64,000 nucleotides of DNA from Perca fluviatilis (lineage: Eukaryota > Chordata > Actinopteri > Perciformes > Percidae): positions 33,320,501-33,384,500 of the forward strand of contig NC_053132.1 of assembly GCF_010015445.1 (NCBI RefSeq). Direction: 5' to 3'. The notes below the pieces were generated by a model. The model had not been told where the DNA came from. It ran no database searches and worked only from the letters and a program-made list of their open reading frames with translations. The position numbers and the translations under genes are program-made. Positions 24,569-35,006 of the stretch are shown here, piece by piece (the stretch's first letter is position 1; each line of letters starts with the position of its first letter).

Positions 24569-27500
24569 GTTGGGTGGAGCTTTACCAAATGTTCAAAACT
24601 TTGATGCGCTGCCAGTAATTGGTTTGGAAGAGACTGTACGCGACCTCACTGCAGATTTTGAGTCTGAACCATCTACAGATCCTGACAGCTCCACTGCCGC
24701 ACCAGCTGATTCAAATGTGCCAACTGTACAGAAGGCGGAGGACATTGTTGGTGCCAAGGCATCGATTGTGTATGATGACTGCTTGAAGTACCTTGCGGCC
24801 TTTGTTATACTACCGGTGAAACGGTGCACAGCAATAAATGTGACCGGTGCAACATGCCAACACCATCCACCATTCCTGGTGAACATCAAAGGGAAAGGCA
24901 CTGCAAGCATGTTAGAATGGGTATGTGACACTTTTGTTATGACAATAACTATGTGAATGTACACTTCAAATGGACACAAACATGTACCTTTACCTGTAAA
25001 TGTTTTTATGAAAAAGTTAACTGGTACACAAACTACTATAGCTGTTATATAAGTCTATTTGTTCTTATCATTAGAGCTGTGCTGATGGACACATTGTGTG
25101 GCGATGGGTTTCACAGCCCTTGATGAAGTACGGACTCCAGGCTGGAGACTTTATGCTGAGCACCAACATCCTACTATCAGGAAACAACTACGCTAAAATT
25201 GCACTGCTATTTAGATTTATGAACATGGGCATTTTTGCCCCAAACACCTTTTTCTCCATCCAAGACACATACTGTGTTGACTCCATCAAAACGTACTGGA
25301 TGGAAAAAAGGGCAGATGTGATTGCAAGACTTTAGGACAAAGATGTTGTTGTCCTTGGTTAGTGATACACATACAGTTTATCTTTCTAAAAATTATGATG
25401 CAGTATTTGTACACAAACACAAACTCTCTTGTCCTACACATCTAGCTGATGGCAGAAACGACACTCCGGGTCACTGTGCGCAGTACTGTAGTTACACTAC
25501 AATGGAAAACGACACATTGGAGATCATCAGTGTAGTCACAGTAGACAAAAGACAAACCGACAGACGGTCTGCCATGATGGAGAAGGAGGCCTTCATCTTG
25601 ACTATGGATCAACTAGTCACTGAAGTTAAATTGGTCGAAATCTGCACAGATGTCCACTCACAGATTGGTGCCCTGATGGGTGAGTTCATATCCACATGTC
25701 CTAGATGTTACTTGACATGTAGTCAACATTTGACTTATTTACATCTCTGCATGTACATGTTTTGTAGATCCTGTTAAGGGGAGGTACAAGGACCATAGGA
25801 TTCATCACAGTTTAGATATGTGGCATGGTGCCAAGAATTTGGCAAAGAAGATTGCGGCTGTGAGTGTCCATAGTAGCAGTTTAATTGCACCCCTGCGCAT
25901 TATAATGTTGTCATTGTTGTGCATTGCTATTAATAACGGTTTTAATCCTTATACCCAGGCAGCCCAGGTAAAAGAACTGTCTGTCTTACTCCTTTGGCTG
26001 AAAGATATCGTAAATCACTTCTGGTGGTGCTGCAAAACAGCCGACTCCTATGAAGAGTTCCTGGTAAGTTTTGTGTCATTTCTCCCTTTTAATTTCCCAA
26101 ATCTTATTGTAAATTAACCTTATAAATAATCCATCGGACTTGTGAACTGCCCGCTGATACAGTGGGTCCCATTTAGAAGTGGCCACTTCATTCACGCTTT
26201 CCGTGATTTACGCAGCTGTCTGAAATGTATTACAACTAATAACGTACAACGTATTACAACTTATAACGTATTACAACTTATAACGTATTACAATGTATAA
26301 CGTACAACTTACAACATATTATTTGTGGTTGTTTGGGTCATTGCAGCTTCACTTGGGAAAAATAAATAAAAGATGCGTGAGGTCCCGTGAGAATCACGCG
26401 TGAAACCGGACAATTCCAAGTGGTACCCACTGTAATTGTTGTTTCTTTTTATGTTGTGTATTACAATTGTAGACACTGTGGGCAGGGCTTTTACATCATG
26501 TCTGCAACGAGCATGAGTGGGCTATGGGCAGCTGTAAACATGTGCAGCTGGCAGACTCGGAGAAACAATGGATTCAAAGAGACTCTAAAGCACACAAGGC
26601 TCTTGTGGAGATAATCCTCAAGAAACAATGGTTGAAGGATGTGCACAAATACCTGCGCTTTAGGTATGTGTGAGAATTGGGGTGAAAGTGTTCATTTGAC
26701 CAACAACTGCTCAGTTCTGCTTAGCTGTCGTAATTTGTTCTGTTTTAATTTCATTACAGATCAACGGCAGACCTTGAATCCTTTCAAAATCATATATTAA
26801 TGTATGCCAGCAAGCGCTTTGCCTTCAGTCCACCGGTGTACGAAGCCCGAGTCCTCCTGACAGCCCTGGACTACAACTGCCATCGGGACCGACCAACTCA
26901 GAAGAGGGCAGATGGTACAGAGATGTAAGTATCACGAGAACTACTGAAATGTTTCTTGGTACTTGTCTCCATGTTTTTCTTTAACAACAATATTACCACC
27001 CTATTTTCAGGTACAGACGAGTGTACAAGAAGAATGCTAAACAGTACAGTGTCTATGCGCGCAAGACTCCCAAAAGCTACAGCTACATTGGGGAACTACA
27101 GACGCTGGTGGTGAGATGTAGGCTGGAGAGTGGCTCTGGAATGCCCAGGACAAGAGCCCTAAGGCCAGATGACCCACGAAGGCTTGGTTTACTTCCACCT
27201 GTACCACCCCTACCAACGGCAGAGCTTGTACAAAGACAAGTCAGGAGAGGACTAGGTATGCAAAAATTAGCTCCTGTTTAGGGTTTGGGTGTGTACAAGC
27301 AAACATACCACTGGTTAATGGCTGTAGTTGAATGAATGTCCTTCTCTTTCAGATAGCAATGTTAAAACTGGCATAACATATGTACCTCAGTGACATGTGT
27401 AGTAAATGAATGCAAAATAATAGGATCTGGTGGATCCTGACACTGAGTATGACCTGATTTTGGTTTGAGGAAGAAAAGTAGTGTCAGGTTTTCCTGTTTG

Positions 27501-27810
27501 ACCAATCAATCAAGCATAATTACAAGTAAATGTTTTGTATGTTTTAGGACCTGATTTACAGTCGAGTTCTCCCCAGTGAAGCCAGAATTGCAGCATCCAG
27601 TGTACGCATAGGTGAGTGAAATGCACTCTGTCAGGTTGCTTCATTTTTGTCTGACATGTAAAATGTATTTCAATCATATTGTCATTGCCTTTTGCAACTT
27701 CTTACAACTGTTAATTTCCACTTGTCGCAGTACAAGCCTCCGGCAGAGAGAAGGATTGGGACCAATGGCACACCCACCAACATTCACACTGTCCATGCAA
27801 ATATGAGTAA
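24569..27810 (+). pseudogene. Intron-containing DDE transposase, catalytic part (exons 6-16)
   Basis: Exons 24569-24920, 25075-25357, 25446-25679, 25768-25859, 25959-26063, 26473-26663, 26760-26924, 27011-27255, 27353-27462, 27548-27611 and 27731-27810 have GT/AG borders and all phases agree. The translation starts LGGALPNVQNFDALP. It then has a Cys/His cluster (KRCTAINVTGATCQHHPPF ... CADGHIVWRW), GDFMLSTNILLSGNNYAK, ADGRNDTPGHCAQYCSYT (probable first catalytic Asp), EICTDVHSQI, LDMWHGAKNLAKK (probable second Asp), NHFWWCC and NEHEWAM (a possible source of the Glu), then RFRSTADLESFQNHIL. This layout recalls THAP/Kolobok-related transposases; superfamily uncertain. Lesions: TAG in frame at 25333-25335, and five stops at 27391-27423. 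The last two and a half exons are supported only by phase and splice sites. Probably decayed. Confidence 0.75.
26160..26432. mobile_element. Putative 273-bp MITE in transposase intron 10
   Basis: Starts CAGTGGGTCCCATTT and ends AAGTGGTACCCACTG; the outer 8 bp CAGTGGGT are inverted at the two ends. Inside are about five imperfect copies of a 17-bp unit (attacaacttataacgt, near 26225-26310). No target duplication matches. The intron (26064-26472) is the longest in the catalytic part of the gene, as expected if it gained an insertion. Confidence 0.5.
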
Positions 27811-27915
27811 ATTTGAATTTGTACTTCACCATCTTACTTTGTCTAGGATTTAATTTGAATTCCTGTAATGTTTTTTACAGGGTGACTAAAATTTGTGATA
27901 GTTTGCAAGTTTTGT

Positions 27916-27921
27916 AAATAA
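27916..27921 (+). promoter_or_regulatory. Poly(A) signal AATAAA for the transposase transcript
   Basis: tgtaaataaaacatc about 110 bp past the last inferred exon. Confidence 0.5.
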
Positions 27922-28137
27922 AACATCGGCACCAACCTATTATCACTACCATTTCATGCTTTACCACAGTTCTTTCAGTCTATAACACAGACTGAAACCC
28001 TGCAACATTATGTTTCTCCTGATCGTTATTAGAGAGTAATTTGTTCCAGACTTGCAAGAATTATTCCACTGCTTTCTTTCTTGTACACAAATGGTAAGAG
28101 CTGGCCTCAGGGTTTGATTGTCAACGACAGACAGAAA

Positions 28138-28145
28138 GGTTTATT
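28138..28145 (-). promoter_or_regulatory. Poly(A) signal for the minus-strand P2X7-C gene
   Basis: aataaacctttctgtc on the minus strand (ggtttatt on plus), about 200 bp past the stop codon. The two convergent transcripts would end about 220 bp apart. Confidence 0.5.
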
Positions 28146-28343
28146 ATTGTACTTGTTACAGTTGTACTAACGTGGTAAAAAGAACATTTTACACACTGAA
28201 TTTAGTCCGTCTTTCCAGTTTTAACAAATTGGTTAACTCAAAGCAAAGTAATGTAACAACACAATTTACTGTAAACCTTATGAAAGTGAAATAAAAATAG
28301 TTAAATAGTTATGTAAACTAAAAGTTAAGAACAAAAAGGTAAA

Positions 28344-29254
28344 CTAAAAGCCAGGAAGAAAACCTGTGTATTGGCCCTGAGGATCCGGAAATGTGTCCCT
28401 GATTTTACAGACACAACAACTCGGGATTACCAGTCTGTTCCCAGCTCCCAGGGACCCATGCTGCCAGTAAATGTAATGTCTATAGGCGGCATAATGAAAC
28501 TCTCGGCTCTCTGACCCTGGTTCTCTGGCACGGCCAAGCGCTGTAACGTCTTCCCTATACTGGCGGTGAATACGCAGGAAGCCTCCATCCAGGCAGTAAT
28601 CCCTAAAGAGTGGTAGGTTGCTAATGCAGTTGTTTGGTGTCTGGCGGTAGCTTTTTCTCTCCCTGTTGGTGGGCATGTCCCTGCAGTTCTGACAGGTGCA
28701 CCATGGCACCCCTGGCAGACCAGCTGATGGAGGGGGGGCATTATTCTGGCGTAATGCCAGGACGTCAAACACCAAGCCTGGTTGCCACTGTAGAATATCA
28801 TTTGTGAAGGACCTCAGTTCCTCAAAGCTCAAATCTTCCAGGAGGTTCTGCAAGGCCATAAGGTGTAGGTTAATTATGTGCAAATCATCACTGCATAATG
28901 TGGAACATTTACTACTCATAACATTCAATGTTTATCTCCTCAAATAAGCTAACTGTCCAGGATGTCATGTGTGGCCAGTGAAATCCACTTGAAATACTAC
29001 AAACTGGGTGGACATAAATAACGTTTAGTTTCAGAGACACCGTGTCCAAGTAGCCTAACCTGAGTTGCGGACATTCTCTCACGGCGACGCTCCTCCACTC
29101 TTCTGTCCTCTTCAGCCCTGGCTGCTACTGCCCTATTTGCTCGTGTGCCCGTGCCCGTGCATCTGCCTCTGCCTCTGCCTCTGCCTCTTTGTACAGAATC
29201 ACCCCTTTTCTTGCTGGTCAGACTGCTCTGACTAGGCTGTGTCTGGCTGGACAC
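28344..29254 (-). CDS. P2X7-receptor C-terminal (ballast) domain protein, TE-associated
   Basis: Two exons are visible: 29254-29060 and 28847-28344, with CAG|GTTAGG and CCTTGCAG|AAC borders in phase 0. Exon 1 encodes a basic low-complexity stretch (RGRGRGRGRCTGTGTR) and a charged segment EEDRRVEERRRERMSATQ. An upstream in-frame stop and no ATG before ATG-Ser-Ala-Thr-Gln imply that the first exon is missing or that initiation is at that ATG. Exon 2 gives NLLEDLSFEELRSF, VPWCTCQNCRDMPTNRER, a middle with CISNLPLFRDYCLDGG, AYRHYIYWQHGSLG, and ends IPSCCVCKIRDTFPDPQGQY. The WCxCxxC...SCCxxxIRxxFPxxxGQY pattern matches the zinc/guanine-nucleotide-binding cytoplasmic ballast domain of the P2X7 receptor, here without any channel segment. 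The usual Cys-Cys pair after the ...PTxxER stretch is Ser-Tyr. No stop or frameshift is seen. Function unknown; its neighbour suggests it is a second gene of the transposon. Confidence 0.75.
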
Positions 29255-29515
29255 TGGGGTGTCTTAAACTTTATTTAATGATATAAGTAAAAATATAATA
29301 AATATGTAGTATTTTAATATAGTACAAATATATAGCACAATACTCTCTATAGCTCTTTTTTTCTTGCCAACTACGTGACCTATATTATGTTTATTAAATG
29401 GCTTTCCTGAGGTAAATCTGACATAATTGTTCTCCAGCTATGTTATTGACCTCTTCACGCTGATAAAAAACACTGATTGATCGATATTATGTATGAGGAA
29501 TACATTTTGGTAAGT

Positions 29516-29894
29516 TGTAGCCTACTGTATCTGTTACACCACTCAGACAGCGGCCGTGCTAGTAGTGTATAAAAGTTCAGTTTTATTTCTTCACAGCAAA
29601 ATTTATCACAAAACAGCAAGTTCAAGAGTATCACCGCGCGCACACACACACACCGTGTTCCCTTCTTCGGGCCTCGACTACAACCTGAACATGTGTCTTC
29701 TTCTATGGTTTCTTGCTGTGTCTTGTAACAACAAATCACTACTCATGTAGCCACCTACTGGCGAGGTGAAGAAATGCATAACGTATAATCAAACTACAGG
29801 TCTCAAGGCATTACTAACAAGAACACAGATTAAATTATGTATTATGTATAAACAAACAAAAATACTTTCAAAAGGAGTATTTCCAGGTGCTACA
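29516..29894 (-). mobile_element. 3' LTR of a Ty3/gypsy element (379 bp)
   Basis: Read on the minus strand the LTR begins TGTAGCACCTGG and ends GTAGGCTACA, giving the 6-bp inverted TGTAGC...GCTACA. An AATAAA (gaagaaataaaactgaac, near 29583-29600) fits a poly(A) signal near the R region. A polypurine tract GCAGGGGAGGAA (plus 29895-29906) lies immediately upstream of it in element orientation. The outer flank is taagt. No 5' LTR is present in the window. Confidence 0.85.
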
Positions 29895-29906
29895 TTCCTC
29901 CCCTGC
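29895..29906 (-). other. Polypurine tract of the gypsy element
   Basis: GCAGGGGAGGAA on the minus strand abuts TGTAGC of the LTR; this is the usual plus-strand primer site for reverse transcription. Confidence 0.8.
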
Positions 29907-30585
29907 AAAATTAATGTTGTCCTTAACATTAGCACAATTTTCTTGTACCGCATGAACTATGAAAAATCAACGTTTTACTCACAATGGCAATATCTTTCTT
30001 TTGAAAGTAAAAAACAAGTACATAGTTTAAGTGCATTTTACAGGTTTCACCCTTATATCACTATTGCATACCCTGTGATATAATCACATTCTACTCTTAA
30101 ATGACACTATTAAGTGTTTTAAACAGTTTAGTTTATCTCTGAGCAGTTGCAACAATAGTGTAATTATGTGCGTTTTTGTCTATGCAAAACTATTTCTGTT
30201 CATTCATTATCTTCTCCAGAGACTTCTTATTTTTATAGTCTGAAAACAACCATTTTATTGTTTCAATGCCAAAGCTTAATAACCAACTATCTGGACTCTC
30301 ATGTCACACATAAAGCAATACTTAGCTTTTGAAATATTAACCACTTTATGTCACCATTAGAAATTTGGTCTTAACTCAGTAAAGCATTAACAATCAAGGA
30401 TCACAGTCATTAACCGAACACAGCCGTGTTTTTCTTTTTCCTTTTTCTTCCAACTTCACTAATCTCAGTCCCTTCTTTCAGATGACAACCTTAATGGACA
30501 GTTAGTACTCTGTTCACAAACAATTCTACTGTGTCCACATTTCCTTTTTTTTTTCAATTTTTTGTTTTTTTTATATAACAGTCCA
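29907..30585 (-). mobile_element. Untranslated 3' region of the gypsy element
   Basis: Lies between the end of the pol-like reading and the polypurine tract. AT-rich, with no clear coding. Assigned to the element by position only. Confidence 0.5.
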
Positions 30586-33061
30586 TGTCCAACCTACAGG
30601 CTGTCCTTCAGTAGTATCCCATGGAAACAAGTGGAGGATAACCCAGCTGTGGTCCAAACATCTGTGGAGGTGGCCAAGACATACAGTATTGTCCATATCC
30701 TGGGGCCAGTGCATTGACCAGGGTACCCCCAGGATCCTCCAACTTAAATTCAAGGCTTTTTAAGACCTTTTTAATACCATTTCAAATGAAATTCAATGCC
30801 AACTTTGTACCCATTCCGACAGAAGTATGAGGGGAAAATGTCAAATCTATATAAATTTCAAAACCTAGAAAATAATTATGTACAAGTAGGCTACTTGAAT
30901 TAAATAACACATTGTATTTAAAGTATCAGTCATTTAATACAATTTATTGGGTTATAATATAATCCAATAAAATAAGATAATTACACTGCATAAGAGCACT
31001 TTTACTTGTTGTTATGTTGAATGCAGGACTTGTAACTGACAAGTAATTTGTAACTCTACAACACAGTTTTTTCTACTTTCAATACACGATCTGAGTAAGT
31101 CTTCCACCTCTGTATCACCAACAACAGTCGTGCATGAATACCTGCAGCTGTGTTTAACACTGAAAACACACAGCTCAGTTCAGCGTTTACTCAGGGATCT
31201 TAAGTTTTAAGGACAGGCAAGCACACACTGGAGCACACACTGGATTCCTGTCAGTTTCATAGTGAGAGCGGCGCGCCAGAAAAAAATATTGGCGGCGGCG
31301 CATATTAAATATATATTTATTAATGAATTGAATTAATTAAATATATTATAGTTTTTCCGCGTGAGAAATACAATGTGTGGCGGGACTGCGTGACAAAAGA
31401 CCGAAATGGGTGACTGTCACGCTCAATGTGTAAACTGGTTTACTTGCAGCTCCGCTACAGTAGCAGCGAACCTTTAACGTTACCTGTAGTCACATGGTCT
31501 CTAAACAGTCCGCTCACCGTGAAGTCCTGCACGGATCAACAGATGTTAGAGCGCGGCGGCTGCTCGCTCAGTTTGTTCTAGCAGATTAATGGAGCCGCTC
31601 GGTGTTTGGCTAGCTAATAAGCCGTTAGCCTGTTACCTTGAGCTTTGTCTGAAGGCGCTGAGTGGCCAGCCAGGCTCGACACACCCGAAACATTCCGCAC
31701 ATCCGCCGCTCAGTTTAACCGCTAACCCCCCCCCCCGTACCAGTCAGAGAGGCGTGTTTACTTTGTGTCTCGGTCCTCCGGTGCGTCCAGAGACGGGGTC
31801 CAGTAAGTTTTTAAATTAGCCTACATTAGTAACAGTTCATTTTGTTACGGTATGAACTTAATCCTAGGAAAGGCGAAAAATATAAGACATTTGTAACGAA
31901 ATCCAAGACTTTGTATACCAAATTCAAGGCTTTTAAGGCCTTAATTTGAGATTATCAAATTTAAGACTTTTTCAATGCTTTTAAGACCCCGCGGGTACCC
32001 TGATTGACATACAGTGGGTTAGTGTGAAGCCCCACCACACGATGTGTTGGATGGCTAAATGAGACGTTTCGCTGGTCGCTTTCGCGTATCCATCTGTGGT
32101 TGAAACTGTTTGTGTTCTTCTGTGAGTCAAATGTACTGGGGCTGGAGTCTCAACCCTGACGTCCTCTGTTCCAGCCTCGGTTTCAGGCTGAATTATTTCA
32201 GGAGCATTTTTAGGTACAACATTTTCCTCTCCAGGCTGGTGGTGATGGTGCCTCAGTCTATTAGCCCAGTAGTATTCATCCTCACTTGAGCTCTCCGAGT
32301 CCTCTGATGGATCTTTTGTTTTGTTCTCTTTGTTTTTTTAATAGGCAGATTTTTTTCAGTTTTTCTAACTGGTTCCTGCAGTGGTAAAGCATCACAGGCA
32401 ATAACATGTTACGATGGAGAATTCTGCCTCTCCCTGTGCCACTTTCAGACTTGACTTCATAAACTGGGCTGTCTTTCCCCTTTTGGGAGACCACAACGTG
32501 TATTTGCTTTTCCCAATACGAACGCAACTTCCCAGGCCCTCCTCGTTCCGACATATTTCTCACAAGGACTCTGTCACCTGGGTAAAGCACTGCACTTTGC
32601 CTCTTTTGATCATAGTATGTTTTTCCTCTTGCGGTAGTCTTTTTGATAGTTTTGGATGCAATGTCATAAGCTTCTTTCATTTGTTGCTGCCATTTTTGAG
32701 CATATTCCTCATGGGAGTTACATCCTTCCTCCTCACTTATCCCAAATATTACATCAATTGGCAAACGTGGCTTTCTACCAAAAAGCAAATAGAAAGGAGA
32801 GTAACCCGTTGCTTCACTAGTCGTACAATTGTAGGCGTGTACAACTTTGCTCAAATAGTCGCTCCAATTTCCCTTTTTCTCCTCATCCAAGGTACGCAGC
32901 ATAGATAACAATGTATGATTAAATCTTGGGTTCCCTTGTGGGTGGTAGGGGGTTGTTTTAGAGTTTGCAATGCCCGTGTATTTTTGCAGTTGCCCGAATA
33001 AACGGTTCTCAAACTCTCTGCCTTGATCATATTTCAGGGCAAAATCGTTAAAAATCTTGAG
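30586..33061 (-). pseudogene. Ty3/gypsy integrase and pol C-terminus, interrupted
   Basis: One minus-strand frame is open for 260 codons from 33061 to 32282: [20 protein letters not shown] (second catalytic Asp of the D-D-E core), [48 protein letters not shown], then a C-terminal domain with [20 protein letters not shown] and [13 protein letters not shown]. These are integrase-core and post-core landmarks. Where the family has the HPQGN-x(3-4)-ER segment with the catalytic Glu, this copy reads [12 protein letters not shown], so the Glu is deleted. After the stop the pol tail continues in other frames (32281-32005, then 30710-30586, interrupted by the element at 30719-32004) and ends in a Trp/Thr-rich peptide. 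The RT, protease and gag are absent; an L2 copy abuts at about 33056. Confidence 0.85.
30719..32004. mobile_element. 1.29-kb non-autonomous DNA element inserted in the gypsy tail
   Basis: Ends are CAGGGTACCCCCAGGATC and GCGGGTACCCTG (inverted CAGGGTACCC), with subterminal caaggctttt/aaagcctt and ttaagac motifs. attgac lies directly outside both ends (30713-30718 and 32005-32010). The hAT-like CAGGG terminus is at odds with a 6-bp duplication, so superfamily is unresolved. The interior (31250-31800) is CpG-rich and contains a C run at 31728-31735; a 76-codon plus-strand frame there has no recognisable domain. A decayed relative is near 48520-48600. Confidence 0.8.
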
Positions 33062-33069
33062 TCACGGCT

Positions 33070-33824
33070 CCGCACCATGGAATCAGAATCGTATGCTTCC
33101 GTAGCTAGCCAGCACCATGTAGTTAATGCGGGCCAACATACTGTAGCTTCTGTAGCTTCTGCTAGCTGTCCCCCGGCACACCCCAAGCAGCCGGGCGAGT
33201 GGGTGACTGTCCGAAGCGTAGCGTTAGATCTAGACCAGGGAGTGCACATGATGACGGTCGCTCTAAACCGGGGCGTCTTTGCCTCTCTAACAGTTTCTCC
33301 CTACTCAGTGATACACCCGCGCTGAAGCCAGTTCTGGTTATTGGGAGCTCTATACTGCAATATGTGAAGCCAGCCGCCGGGGGCGGCTACAGTAGGCCTA
33401 CCTACGGTCATATGTGTCCCGCGGGCTGGAGCGATACATAGAAACCCATCTAAAGCTGCTGGCTAAAAGAACCGTAAATACAGTAAGATCATACTTCACG
33501 TAGGTGGTAATGGTCGTAAATCGGGAGATCACTAAAATGAATGTTGAGTCACTTTGCGCATACGCCAAAGACAATGTCGGACTCGGTAGTGTTCTCTGGA
33601 CCCCGCGCCCAAACCTGACCAATGATGAAATGTACAGCCGTACGTCATCCTTCCACCGCTGGTTGTCGGGGTGGTGCCCAGCTAATGATGTGGGCTATGT
33701 GAATAACTGGAGGGCGTTCTGGGGAAAGCCTGGTCTGATTGAGAGAGACGGCATTCATCCCACCTGGGACGGTGCCGCTCTCATATCAAAAAATCTGAAC
33801 GAGTTTATCAGACATAAACCATGA
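33070..33824 (+). pseudogene. L2 ORF1 with SGNH/GDSL esterase domain, frameshifted
   Basis: Starts in frame 1 (MESESYASVASQHHVVNAGQ) and shifts near 33200-33325 to a frame carrying KPVLVIGSSILQYVKP, the nucleophile-serine block of SGNH hydrolases. A further break follows, then ILHVGGNG (block III, with Gly where Asp is usual), and a last frame 33504-33824 with LTNDEMYSRTSSFHRWLSGW and RDGIHPTWDGAALIS, whose DGIHP supplies the Asp-His of the triad. Esterase-type ORF1 proteins are known in CR1 and L2 elements. At least two frameshifts make this copy dead. Confidence 0.85.
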
Positions 33825-33989
33825 CAACCCAAGTTTGATATTAGTAATCAGAGGTGCAGTGCAATGCGCCCCTCTGTGCTTCCGTTGGAGCAGTCGCCCA
33901 CTCATAGTCTAATAAACACGGTGTCTGTCCCCCGGCTCAGATTGGTTAAATCAAAGGTAAACAAAAGATGCGCTATACTTAACAACCTA

Positions 33990-34900
33990 ATTGGAATTAA
34001 AACGACTGCAATAGAACAAAATAGGAAAATTAGATGTGGACTATTAAATATTAGATCTCTGTCTTCTAAAGCAGTATTGGTAAACGAGTTGATATCAGAT
34101 AATAACATTGATTTATTTTGTCTTACTGAAACCTGGCTGGGCCATGAAGACTATGTTAGTCTAAATGAAGCCACTCCTCCCAGTCATATTAATACTCAAA
34201 TTCCTAGAGGCTCAGGCCGAGGAGGGGGAGTTGCAGCCATCTTTGATGCAAGCCTGTTAATTACTCCTAAACCTAAATTACATTATAACTCATTTGAAAG
34301 TCTTGTTCTTAATCTTCAACATCCAAAATGGAAAACATTACAGCCAATTATATTCGTTTTTTATTTACAGGGCTCCAGGTCCGTATTCTGAATTTTTATC
34401 TGAATTCTCAGAGTTTTTATCATGTTTAGTCCTTAAATCAGACCAAGTACTTCTTGTAGGTGATTTTAATATCCATGTGGACGTTGACAATGACAGCCTT
34501 TGTACTGCTTTCAACTCATTACTGGATTCAATCGGTTTCAGTCAGTGTGCACAAGGCGGCGACTGTTTTAACCACACCCCCGACCTTGTGCTGGCATATG
34601 GTATTGAAATTGAGGATTTAATAATATTTTCGCAGAATTCCGTATTATCAGATCATTCTTTAATCACTTTCGAATTCTTACTACCTGATTATATTAAATT
34701 AGATAAAAGCTCCTACACCAGATGCCTATCTGACAGTGCTATAGCTAAATTTAAAGAAGATATTCCAACAGCATTCGACTCTATGTCATGCCTTAACATA
34801 ACAGAGGACCTGTATGTTAACCTCAGTCCCTCTCAAATTGATGCCTGTAGACGGTGCTACGACATGCCTACGGAACGAACCCTAAGACTGCGGTGCCCCT
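33990..34900 (+). pseudogene. L2 ORF2 endonuclease domain, frameshifted
   Basis: The frame 33864-34391 carries IRCGLLNIRSLSSKAVLVNE (N-terminal strand) and IDLFCLTETWLG, where Glu is catalytic. The frame then shifts within 34294-34391 to DQVLLVGDFNIHVDVDND (GDFN motif) and NSVLSDHSLITFEF (SDH, catalytic His). This is the order expected for an APE-type endonuclease of non-LTR elements, which nicks target DNA to prime reverse transcription. The frame closes at 34902 before the RT. Confidence 0.9.
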
Positions 34901-35006
34901 GAAAAGAAGATGATGAAGCAAAGGAAACTAGCACCTTGGTATAACTCCCAAACTCGCAATTAAAACAAATCTTCGAAACCTCGAATGTAAGTGGCGTTCC
35001 ACAAAA

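Noticed and set aside
22068..29460. Terminal inverted repeats of the transposase/P2X7-C element
   Set aside because: The best match found was about ten bases (attatgtca) not at a credible boundary; this is within chance.
33398..33622. Minus-strand gene within L2 ORF1
   Set aside because: Antisense shadow of the esterase ORF1 coding sequence.
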